From positions 248,001 through 312,000 of the forward strand of contig CAVSBZ010000005.1 in NCBI GenBank assembly GCA_963726315.1: 64,000 nucleotides of DNA, in the 5' to 3' direction. Positions 33,891 through 41,417 of the stretch are shown in pieces. The notes under the pieces were generated by a model, which was not told the DNA's origin, made no database searches, and saw only the letters and a program-made list of their open reading frames with translations. The DNA comes from FEB-25 sp963726315 (GTDB lineage Bacteria; Chloroflexota; Anaerolineae; Anaerolineales; UBA4823). Made by a program: the position numbers and the translations under genes. How positions within the stretch are numbered: the first letter of the stretch is position 1; every line of letters starts with the position of its first letter.

Positions 33891-34752
33891 AGGCGTGCCT
33901 CATACGGTTTTCCACCATTCCCACCAGCCAGGACGATATGATGGTCAGCACCCAGTAGAAGAAGGCGGCGACGATGAACATTTCCATAAATTTGCTATCT
34001 ACACGGGCTAAACGGCTGGCGCGGAAGGTCATTTCCCAAACGCCCATCACGGAGACCTGGGCTGAATCTTTCTGCATGGCGATGAATTGGTTGCCGATAT
34101 CAGGGATGATCACCCGGATTGCCTGGGGCAGGATTACCCGGCGCATGATCTGCATGCGATTCATGCCGATCGATTCGGCGGCCTCACGCTGCCCCCCGCT
34201 GATGGATTGGATGCCAGCCCGGAATATTTCGGTCATATAAGCGCCGTAGTTGAGGCTGAGTGCCAGGATACCCGTTTGAAAGGCGGTGAGAGTCAGGGAT
34301 TGCTGGAGCTGTGGATAGCCTTTGGCTGCCAAAGCCGCACCCATCATGGGCAGTCCGTTGTAGATAATGAATATTTGGACGAGCAATGGGGTACCACGGA
34401 AAATTGAAACATACAGCCCAGAAATGCCCAGGGCAATTGCGTTGCCAGAGAGACGAGCGACGGCTCCCAATAGAGCCAGGATAGTGGCAAAGATGATGGA
34501 GAGCACAGACAGCCCCAGGGTCACCCACAGACCAGCCAGGACGAACTGGTAGTGATTAAACATATAGGCAGGGTCAAAATTGAATTGAAGCAATATAATC
34601 GCCAGAAAGGCGATCAACACCACCCACACGACACCAATTTTGACCGTCATGATGATGCGGTCTCTACGTTTTTGAGCCATCAAGGCTTGGCCCATGTCCA
34701 TATCAGGGTCAAATCCTGGCTGCCCCGGCAGTTTCATCGTTTCTACAGCCAT
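33880..34752 (-). CDS. Polar amino acid ABC importer, permease
   Basis: A 290-aa His/Glu/Gln/Arg/opine-type permease. A cytoplasmic N-terminal tail of about 30 aa precedes the first helix (IGVVWVVLIAFLAIILL), followed by the conserved FRGTPLLVQIFIIYNGLP near 112 and the EAA loop REAAESIGMNRMQIMRRVILPQA near 184, which contacts the ATPase. GAGGT sits 5 bases before ATG 34752. It lies 170 bases downstream of the binding-protein gene with a hairpin between them. Confidence 0.92.
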   Translation of the reverse strand: MAVETMKLPGQPGFDPDMDMGQALMAQKRRDRIIMTVKIGVVWVVLIAFLAIILLQFNFDPAYMFNHYQFVLAGLWVTLGLSVLSIIFATILALLGAVARLSGNAIALGISGLYVSIFRGTPLLVQIFIIYNGLPMMGAALAAKGYPQLQQSLTLTAFQTGILALSLNYGAYMTEIFRAGIQSISGGQREAAESIGMNRMQIMRRVILPQAIRVIIPDIGNQFIAMQKDSAQVSVMGVWEMTFRASRLARVDSKFMEMFIVAAFFYWVLTIISSWLVGMVENRMRHAYER

Positions 34753-34785
34753 TGGTACCTCGCAATCCTAAGATATAAATCAGAT

Positions 34786-34829
34786 GGGGCTGACTGAATG
34801 GAAATTGTCTTCCGTCCTCAATCAGCCCC
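34786..34829 (-). promoter_or_regulatory. Intercistronic hairpin in the amino acid transporter operon
   Basis: GGGGCTGA and TCAGCCCC (8 bp) enclose 28 bases, between binding-protein stop and permease start. No T-run, so likely an mRNA-stabilising structure that keeps binding-protein transcript in excess, as in many binding-protein operons. Confidence 0.5.
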
Positions 34830-34922
34830 GTCAGATTAGTTATGAAAATGAACCAAACGTGCACTGGCAGGCAAACCCAATCCCAGAATAGTTCTCATGG
34901 TGTTTACCCACGTGAAGAAATA

Positions 34923-35855
34923 TTACGGCCACTGGTTCAGTGCAGCCAGGTCGAAGGCAGCAGCGGGTGTGGTCAGATCGACTCCGTAATATTTTTGTGA
35001 TAGCTGGAGTAGGGTGCCGTCAGTATTCAAACCCTGGATAATCTCGCTCACCTTTTTGAGGAAGGGGACGGGGTCAGGGGTGCTGGCTTTATCGACTGCG
35101 CCGGCCAGGTATTCGAAATACACCGGGTCGCCCAGTTGCTTTAATGGCTGACCGTTCTTGATCTCGTTCTCGCCGAGAGGCTGGGCAGTCAGAACAGCGT
35201 CGAGCCTGACGCCATCGCCGAGCACAAGGTCTTGTACGGCATAAAGGTCGGTGTCATAGCCTTTAAAATCGGCATCCTGGACCACGAAGTTGATCTTTTC
35301 ACCGGGGATCTGCAATGTACCAGCCAGGTAGGCATCGTAGGTGCAGCCTGTGCAGGCACCGATCTTCTTCCCAGAAAGGTCACTCGGTTGGGTATAGGTA
35401 GTATTGGTGTTGTACACGAAGAACGCAGCCGGTGTAGTGTAATAAGGCTGGGTGAAATACAGCTTGGTCATCCGCTCTGGGGTGATGGTCATCGAGCCGA
35501 TGCTGATATCCCAGCGGTTAGCCCAGTTACCCGCAGTAATGAGGTCCCAGGCAATGGTGATAAAGCAAGGTTCCACACCAAGCTTGTTGGCGATTGCAAT
35601 AGAGACGTCGATATCAAATCCCTGCATCTGATTGGCTGTTTGCGCATCGGTGGGGCACTTCGTGTTTGCATTACGTGTGGCGGTTTCCACCAGCTGCGAC
35701 TGAGGTGGATACGCTGGATCGGTGGATACCATCAGGTAACCACGGGCAAGGATTTCTGCCAGCTTATCGGTTGCAGCGGCAGGCGATTGCTTGCAGCCAG
35801 CAAGCACAAAGCTAAGGATGATCAGAAACGTGACGGCAAGATAGGTCTTCTTCAT
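34923..35855 (-). CDS. Polar amino acid ABC importer, solute-binding lipoprotein
   Basis: A 310-aa extracytoplasmic ligand-binding protein (family 3). ATG 35855 follows GGAGG by 7 bases. The lipoprotein signal ends in LAGC with Cys21 as lipid-bearing residue. The family-3 pattern is visible: LMVSTDPAYPPQ near 41, FDIDVSIAIANKLG near 80, AWDLI near 100, WDISIGSMTITPERM near 113, LSGKKIGACTGCTYDAYL near 155. The pair of Cys in CTGC and another in TKCPTD/EPCF might form disulfides. Ligand specificity cannot be read. Confidence 0.92.
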   Translation of the reverse strand: MKKTYLAVTFLIILSFVLAGCKQSPAAATDKLAEILARGYLMVSTDPAYPPQSQLVETATRNANTKCPTDAQTANQMQGFDIDVSIAIANKLGVEPCFITIAWDLITAGNWANRWDISIGSMTITPERMTKLYFTQPYYTTPAAFFVYNTNTTYTQPSDLSGKKIGACTGCTYDAYLAGTLQIPGEKINFVVQDADFKGYDTDLYAVQDLVLGDGVRLDAVLTAQPLGENEIKNGQPLKQLGDPVYFEYLAGAVDKASTPDPVPFLKKVSEIIQGLNTDGTLLQLSQKYYGVDLTTPAAAFDLAALNQWP

Positions 35856-36147
35856 AGGTTCCTCCAAGTAATATGTGGACAAGCGTAAATGGTTGATAAT
35901 TGTAGACATAACGGAACATCCAGGATGAGCTTATAAGGTGCCTCCTTCACGAATTGCCTGGTTGCAGAAGTGCGGGAAAGACGTAAATACTGAGTGTGGA
36001 CGCGTTTCACCGTCCGGCTCCAGCAAAAAAGTCGGTTCCCGTGCATGGACATATCATAGAAAAGTATCTATTTAAGTTCTCTATCATCTATCGTGGTGCT
36101 GATATATTGTATTATAGACTATTCTGACAGTGCATAACAGGGGAATT
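35856..36147. other. 292-bp intergenic region
   Basis: Should hold the minus-strand promoter of the amino acid transporter. TACAAT (minus strand, about 35898-35893) lies near the gene but lacks a -35. No T-box, lysine or glycine riboswitch consensus is evident. Confidence 0.3.
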
Positions 36148-37401
36148 TTATTTGTTAAACCAGGCTCGCAATACCGATGACACCACCGTAAGGTTGAGGC
36201 TTTGCTTGATAACATGGCGGTAAGGTGCATGTGCAGAGGCTGCATCGAATAAGGCGGATTGTAGAACGGGGTTGTTTCTAGCTGCCCGAAGGACTGGATC
36301 CAGTAAGCGGAAGCGGGCGAGGAAGATTGTAAAATAACGCATCGCCTGACCGTAGGGCAAATCTTGAATGATATCCTTATTGGCGGTGTAGTAATGGGCA
36401 CGAAAAGCTGATTCAGAGATCCCGTGTTGCAGAATGGTTTCAGCCGCACGGATGCCGGTGATTACTGCGGTGGTCACTCCCTTGCCTTTGAAGGCACGCA
36501 CTAAACCAGCGGCATCCCCCACCACCACATACCGATCTCCGAAATAGCCATTGGCTTCTGAACGTGGGATTCGACCTTTATAAAACTGGATATCCGTTAG
36601 ACTGTCTTCAGGACATCCAGGAGGATTGGGTAATAATTTACGAACTTCGGGCTGGCACAAGAATAATTCCATCAAATTGGTATCGACATGGCTGCCAGCA
36701 ATATTGATGGAAATATGATTAACTTTCGAAGTCATGCCACCGAATTCAATATTTGGGATTGCTGGAAGGAAGGCATGGATGCACGGACCAAAGGCTTGCA
36801 TGAATTCTGGGGACGGGTGGATTTTGGTCACTATGGAGCTGAGGGCTTTCGGCGGATGATAAGGAGTGAGGCGATCAAACATGGCTGAGCTGCCCTCATC
36901 CATTCCGAATGCCCCAACGATGACATCCGCTTCCAGGGGTGTGTTATCAGTGTATACCACTACCCGGTCGTCATGAAACTCCAGATCTACTGCGCGAGCT
37001 GGGACAACGGTGATTCCATGCTCTTTCACCGTTTCCAACATATAAGCGTCATATTGAACCCGGCGGAGGGCAATGGAAGGCTGGTCTTTATCATCGAGAG
37101 TAATCTGCTCACGAGCCGTGTGGAGGATATATCTGCTGATCTCACCCCTGCTCAGCTGATAGGGGAACTTAACTCCCAATCGGTCCCATAACAGGTCCAT
37201 TAAAGGTGGGGCAAGCACACCCAGGCATTGGTTATAATGCATCTCACCGACGAACTGCTTACCTTCGACGATCGTGAGCCGGATATTGCGACCCAGTTCG
37301 GTTGCCATACGTTGCAGCGCCAGTGCGCAGGCAGTCCCACCTGGACCACCTCCAATGATCACCACATGCCCTTGTGTTAAAGGACCCAGCGAATCACTCA
37401 T
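36148..37401 (-). CDS. Geranylgeranyl-reductase-family FAD oxidoreductase, copy 2
   Basis: A 417-aa flavoprotein. The dinucleotide-binding motif VIIGGGPGGTACA starts near residue 14; a conserved Cys lies in HYNQCLGVL near 58; the second FAD motif YFGDRYVVVGDAAGLV is near 300, followed by FKGKGVTTA. This is the layout of the geranylgeranyl reductase family, which saturates isoprenoid chains of lipids, quinones or chlorophyll. The substrate is unknown. The start is one base after the stop of a paralogous gene, with GGAGGT 9 bases upstream. Confidence 0.82.
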   Translation of the reverse strand: MSDSLGPLTQGHVVIIGGGPGGTACALALQRMATELGRNIRLTIVEGKQFVGEMHYNQCLGVLAPPLMDLLWDRLGVKFPYQLSRGEISRYILHTAREQITLDDKDQPSIALRRVQYDAYMLETVKEHGITVVPARAVDLEFHDDRVVVYTDNTPLEADVIVGAFGMDEGSSAMFDRLTPYHPPKALSSIVTKIHPSPEFMQAFGPCIHAFLPAIPNIEFGGMTSKVNHISINIAGSHVDTNLMELFLCQPEVRKLLPNPPGCPEDSLTDIQFYKGRIPRSEANGYFGDRYVVVGDAAGLVRAFKGKGVTTAVITGIRAAETILQHGISESAFRAHYYTANKDIIQDLPYGQAMRYFTIFLARFRLLDPVLRAARNNPVLQSALFDAASAHAPYRHVIKQSLNLTVVSSVLRAWFNK

Positions 37402-37402
37402 C

Positions 37403-38677
37403 CTAGCCCGACCTCCTGTGGGTACTCATCCGGTATCCCAGGTGCAACAAAGCGATAATGTTGATCGAACGATAGAAAAGCTGGCGATACGGTTCATCGC
37501 CGGTTAACATGCCCCACAAGATATTGGTGTGCCTTCTCTCCCTGGCGGGTTGAGACATTTCCCACCTGACAGCTCCCTTCCAGGTCTCCAGAATCGGTGG
37601 AGAGCTCAGCAGGAAGTTCCACATACGGAAGAGCAGTAAGCCATAAAAGTTATCGATGTCAATCTTCCGGCAAGTGGGTGCATAGTTTTTCTTAAATACA
37701 CCGCCAGAAATCCCCTCGTTCACGGCGACGGTCATAGCCTGGCGGGAGGTCTTGTAGGCGGAACCGATGCCATCTTTATACAGGCGGGTTACTGCGGCAT
37801 CCCCCACCGCGACCCAGCGGTCGCCGAAGTAATGGCGGGCAGCGCTGACGGCAATGCGCGGATTGCACCCGCACAGGTTGCCAGACGCATCGGGCTGGAG
37901 TAGATCCGTCAGGTGTTGGGCAGTGATGAATTCGTCGATCGTATTGCGCGTAAAACCCTTACCTAGCAGCGAGATGTTGAGATAGCGCCCTTTCGGGATA
38001 ATGGCACCGAAGGTCAGTCCGGAAGGGTGCTTGAAATAGGCATTCACTTCAGAGGAATTCCAGCCCTGAGGCTGGAGTACTTCATCCTGAGCCATCACTT
38101 CAGTTTTTGGCTGGCGGTACCCGTAAGAGGCATCCAAAGGCGACCGGCTGTTGATGCCAGTTGCCAGCACAAGCAGGCTGGCAGTGAAGTGTTCATTCGC
38201 TGTGGAAAGCACTGGCTGGCCATCCCACTTCACTTCCCGCACCCGATGGCGAATATGTTGTGCACCTCGGTTGACGGCTTGAGTGAGAAGGAAGTGGTCA
38301 AAACTGGCTTCGGGAGAGCCTTGTACCAGTCGTGGACCACCACCGCGATAGACGCTGATGATCCTGCGGGAGGGGTCAGGGCGGTCGAGTTGGATGGATT
38401 GGTGGTCAAGATGGATGTTGTAGGATTGGAGGTCTGCCTGGATGACATCTTCAGGAATGGTTAAGCTCAACTCGGCAAGGTTGCTCCACAAGTGGGATGA
38501 AAGGATCCCAGCACAGCGATTACATCCTGAAGGACCCGGCCGGGAGAAATCACGTGGCTCGAAGATCAGCACCTCAAGGTGGAGGTTATTCAGCTCGCTC
38601 AGGCGCAGTAATTGAAGGGCGGCGAAGCTTCCTGCGGGTCCGCCGCCGATGATACACACACGGCTGTGATTTTCCAA
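37403..38677 (-). CDS. Geranylgeranyl-reductase-family FAD oxidoreductase, copy 1
   Basis: A 424-aa paralogue of the following gene. CIIGGGPAGSFAA starts near residue 8, the conserved Cys pair is in GCNRCAGILSSHL near 55, and YFGDRWVAVGDAAV near 285 binds FAD. The TTG at 38677 is the first plausible start with little sequence to spare before the nucleotide-binding strand; GAGGAG lies about 20 bases upstream, so a CTG or other non-standard start a few codons earlier is possible. The two genes are tightly linked and may form a heteromer or act on successive double bonds. Confidence 0.8.
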   Translation of the reverse strand: MENHSRVCIIGGGPAGSFAALQLLRLSELNNLHLEVLIFEPRDFSRPGPSGCNRCAGILSSHLWSNLAELSLTIPEDVIQADLQSYNIHLDHQSIQLDRPDPSRRIISVYRGGGPRLVQGSPEASFDHFLLTQAVNRGAQHIRHRVREVKWDGQPVLSTANEHFTASLLVLATGINSRSPLDASYGYRQPKTEVMAQDEVLQPQGWNSSEVNAYFKHPSGLTFGAIIPKGRYLNISLLGKGFTRNTIDEFITAQHLTDLLQPDASGNLCGCNPRIAVSAARHYFGDRWVAVGDAAVTRLYKDGIGSAYKTSRQAMTVAVNEGISGGVFKKNYAPTCRKIDIDNFYGLLLFRMWNFLLSSPPILETWKGAVRWEMSQPARERRHTNILWGMLTGDEPYRQLFYRSINIIALLHLGYRMSTHRRSG

Positions 38678-38854
38678 CCGTAAATCTAACAGACTGCTCT
38701 CCTCGGTCCAACGATTGTAAATGATGGTTCAGCGCAAGTCTTGTATTAATAGAACACCTATTGTAACTGATAATTGATGAATATGACCACTTTTGTTTAG
38801 TTTATATAAAACCACCCGGGTGGGCTGTAAATTGCACAGCGTCCAGGAGGATGA

Positions 38855-39064
38855 TTAATCACCCGACAGGAGGCGGGCAGCCATGCAAGAACTTTGGGGT
38901 TCCTCATCGTACAGCTGCTTACAGTCCATGCCGCAGAAATACACTATTCCATCACGGTAGTGAATATACGGCGTATTAGGAGTTACCCTTATCCTGGCAC
39001 CGCAGGCAGTCTCAGCCTGTTCCGGTACACTAGAAGAGTCATATGTGGGATTTGATGTGCTCAT
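38855..39064 (-). CDS. YHS/TRASH-like small metal-binding protein
   Basis: A 69-aa protein at the distal end of the ccm cluster; its ATG overlaps the ccmD stop by 4 bases. After a polar N-terminus it reads ACGARI, then YIHYRDGIVYFCGMDCKQLYDEEP, the pattern C-x(n)-Y-x-G-x-x-Y-F-C-x3-C-x3-Y/F of YHS and TRASH domains, which bind copper or other metals. It may serve metal handling linked to cytochrome or oxidase assembly; this is inferred from position. Confidence 0.7.
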   Translation of the reverse strand: MSTSNPTYDSSSVPEQAETACGARIRVTPNTPYIHYRDGIVYFCGMDCKQLYDEEPQSSCMAARLLSGD

Positions 39065-39231
39065 TTTTGTTCTTGCTCCATTTCGGTTAAAAGGGCGAGG
39101 TCACGCTCGAGTTTACGCCTGCGGATAACCATACTTAGAATGTACAGCAGCATGACAGAAAATATAACGGTATAACCTGCGACCATATAACGTGTGGTTT
39201 CGGCTGGTGCTAGTAAGATTGAGGTAAGCAT
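39061..39231 (-). CDS. ccmD: CcmD-like heme exporter subunit
   Basis: A 56-aa protein with one membrane helix (YMVAGYTVIFSVMLLYILSMV) followed by a basic RRRKLERDL segment, as in CcmD, the small protein that stabilises CcmABC and helps release heme-loaded CcmE. The start at 39231 has AGGAG 9 bases upstream. It is placed directly after ccmC, as in classical ccm operons. CcmD proteins are too short for reliable matching, so position is the main evidence. Confidence 0.75.
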   Translation of the reverse strand: MLTSILLAPAETTRYMVAGYTVIFSVMLLYILSMVIRRRKLERDLALLTEMEQEQK

Positions 39232-39242
39232 AAAAATCACTC

Positions 39243-39941
39243 CTATTGGAGAACCTTTAACCTCAGGTTCTCGGCTTTGTCGGCCAGATTGCCGAGGCGA
39301 ATGCGGTGCCACAGCAGATCGGCGAAGATGAATGAGAAGGTGAGCAGGCTGAACATGAAGGTCTGAAGCATTTTGGCGCTCATTTCAAAACTGCCTTCAG
39401 CACCAGCCGCACCACTCCCGATTAAGACGGGATGGATGGTGCGGAAGATGCGAATCGAGATAAATGTGAGTGGGACGCTGATGAAGCTCAAGATGGCATA
39501 GACAGCCCCGAAACGGGCACGCCGGTCGGGGTCTTCGATTCCCTGGCGTAGCATGAAGTATGCAGCATAGACCAGCTCGCAAATTGCAGCAGTGGTCAGG
39601 CGTGGGTCCCAGGTCCACCACGTGCCCCAGGTTCCACGAGCCCAGATTGAACCAGATACGATGGCGATGGCAAAAAACACAAAGCTGATTTCAATTGCAG
39701 CCAGCCCGACGATATCCCACTTGCGGTCACCTTTACGCAAGTATGCCACCCCAGCGATGGCAGCAACCAGGAAACCTAACATCCCCACCCAGGCATTGGC
39801 CACGTGGAAATAAAACACTCGCTGCACCTGCCCCATGACAGCTTCCAGGGGGGCATAGAGAAAAACCATGCTGACAGCGGTGATGAATAGTAAAACGGTG
39901 ACGATATCAAGGATCACCAGGGCGCGAGGCTTAGAATCCAT
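39243..39941 (-). CDS. ccmC: Heme exporter/handling protein CcmC
   Basis: A 232-aa, six-helix membrane protein that loads heme onto CcmE. It has the tryptophan-rich signature WGTWWTWDPRLT near residues 105-116 and two flanking conserved His: VFYFHVANAW near 45 and FRTIHPVL near 171. Normal length. It follows ccmB by 3 bases. Confidence 0.94.
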   Translation of the reverse strand: MDSKPRALVILDIVTVLLFITAVSMVFLYAPLEAVMGQVQRVFYFHVANAWVGMLGFLVAAIAGVAYLRKGDRKWDIVGLAAIEISFVFFAIAIVSGSIWARGTWGTWWTWDPRLTTAAICELVYAAYFMLRQGIEDPDRRARFGAVYAILSFISVPLTFISIRIFRTIHPVLIGSGAAGAEGSFEMSAKMLQTFMFSLLTFSFIFADLLWHRIRLGNLADKAENLRLKVLQ

Positions 39942-39944
39942 ATG

Positions 39945-40682
39945 TTACTCCTCTACAATATAGTCAAACACCATAAAGGCGACGGCAATAAATACCACGT
40001 CGTATACAACCAGCAGGTTTATCCAGGGGAGGATATCCGCGATAGCGGTACCCAGGAGGAAACCATTGCTGGCTTTGACCGCCGCGATCAGCACCGGGAT
40101 AACCATCGGGAACAGCAGGATGGGAAGCAAGACGTCGCGCGTGCGAGTTTGGACTGCCATACTGGACAGCAGTGTGCCTACGGCTACGTAACCAATTGAG
40201 CCCAGCAGGATGACCAATAATAAACCGGGTGCGAACAGGTTGACGCTATATAACACTGTATATATTGGCAGGACGATGGCTTCCACTATGAGCATGAAAA
40301 CCAGGTTGCCGATGGCTTTACCGAAATAAATGGCACTGCGGTCGACCGGGGCGAGTAGCAAGCCATCCAGGCAACCGCGATCCTTTTCCATTGCCATGGA
40401 GCGAGTGAGACCAAGGGTGCCGGCGAAGGCAAAGGTGACCCACAGCACTCCGGCAGTTACCGTCGAACGTGCCCGGGCATCCAGTTCGAGTGCAAAGTTG
40501 AAAATCAGGATGACGAGGAGCGCAAAAACAAGCATGGCTGACAAAAGCTCACGGCTGCGCAGTTCTGCAGCCAGGTCTTTCCAAATAATGGCGGATAAGG
40601 CGCGGATGAATTGCCCGGCGCCAGTGGAGCGCTTCTTGAGGCTCACCTGATTCTCGACTTGAGGAATGGGTTGCATGCTCAT
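39945..40682 (-). CDS. ccmB: Heme exporter permease CcmB
   Basis: A 245-aa, six-helix membrane component of the CcmAB ABC complex, which uses ATP to release holo-CcmE. Conserved features: IWKDLAAELRSRELLSAML near residues 30-48 and TRSMAMEKDRGCLDGLLLAPVDRSAIYFGK near 93-122 (written here with the E-K-D-x-G-x-L-D-G-L-L core). ATG overlaps the ccmA stop by 4 bases. Confidence 0.92.
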   Translation of the reverse strand: MSMQPIPQVENQVSLKKRSTGAGQFIRALSAIIWKDLAAELRSRELLSAMLVFALLVILIFNFALELDARARSTVTAGVLWVTFAFAGTLGLTRSMAMEKDRGCLDGLLLAPVDRSAIYFGKAIGNLVFMLIVEAIVLPIYTVLYSVNLFAPGLLLVILLGSIGYVAVGTLLSSMAVQTRTRDVLLPILLFPMVIPVLIAAVKASNGFLLGTAIADILPWINLLVVYDVVFIAVAFMVFDYIVEE

Positions 40683-41380
40683 GCCTCCGCCAACGACTGC
40701 CGGTAGAATGCCAACAGATCATCAGGCTCAATCTGCGAGCGTTGGACGGAAGCAGCGATCACTCCCCGCGATAAGACGTCAAACCGTGAGGCCAGGTCAG
40801 CCACCCGTGCCAGGTCGTGCGAGGTCATCACCACTGTGCGACCACGGGCAGCCACTTCACTCAAAACTCTATCCAACATCAGGCATGCGTCCTGGTCCAG
40901 GCCGGTGTGCGGTTCATCGAAAAGCATCACATCAGGATCATGTAATACAGCCCTGCCAATTGCCAAACGTTGCTGCATGCCCCGTGAGAAGGTGCGCACC
41001 AGATCTTTCCGCCGTGAGAGCAAGCCGACCAAATCTAGGACCTCGGTAATCCGTTTATCAGCATCAGGGACGTCGTACATGCGGGCATAAAAGCGCAGGT
41101 TTTCCTCTGCGGTTAAATCGCCATACAGCAGCGGGAGGTGTGACACCACACCCAATCTACGGCGGACTGCTGAGGCCTGACCCGGAAGGGAATAACCGGC
41201 GATATTCACACTACCCATCGTCGGGCGTGATAATGAAGCCAGGATGCGCAAGAAAGTCGTCTTGCCGGCACCGTTTGGCCCAAGCAAGGCGACGAATTCT
41301 CCTGGCTCGACGGAAAAGTCCATTCCACGCAAGACAGCCTTCAAGCCGAAGCGTTTTACCAGTTTACGTACGGTGATCAT
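40679..41380 (-). CDS. ccmA: Heme exporter ATP-binding protein CcmA
   Basis: A 233-aa ABC ATPase. Walker A GPNGAGKTT near residue 34, VVSHLPLLYGDLTAEENL near 78 (the CcmA-type Q-loop), a short signature FSRGMQQR near 128, Walker B VMLFDEPHTGLD near 148, H-loop TSHDL near 181. It belongs to CcmAB within the cytochrome c maturation System I. It begins 37 bases after the diheme lipoprotein gene. Confidence 0.93.
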   Translation of the reverse strand: MITVRKLVKRFGLKAVLRGMDFSVEPGEFVALLGPNGAGKTTFLRILASLSRPTMGSVNIAGYSLPGQASAVRRRLGVVSHLPLLYGDLTAEENLRFYARMYDVPDADKRITEVLDLVGLLSRRKDLVRTFSRGMQQRLAIGRAVLHDPDVMLFDEPHTGLDQDACLMLDRVLSEVAARGRTVVMTSHDLARVADLASRFDVLSRGVIAASVQRSQIEPDDLLAFYRQSLAEA

Positions 41381-41417
41381 AGGTCAATGAGTACAGCGAC
41401 TTTCGGTAATCGATGGA

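Noticed and set aside
35232..35888. 218-codon plus-strand ORF opposite the amino acid binding protein
   Set aside because: The minus strand has a lipoprotein signal and family-3 motifs; the plus strand has neither.
35856..36147. T-box or amino acid riboswitch before the amino acid importer
   Set aside because: Neither the T-box AGGGTGGNACCGCG bulge sequence nor lysine or glycine aptamer cores are found.
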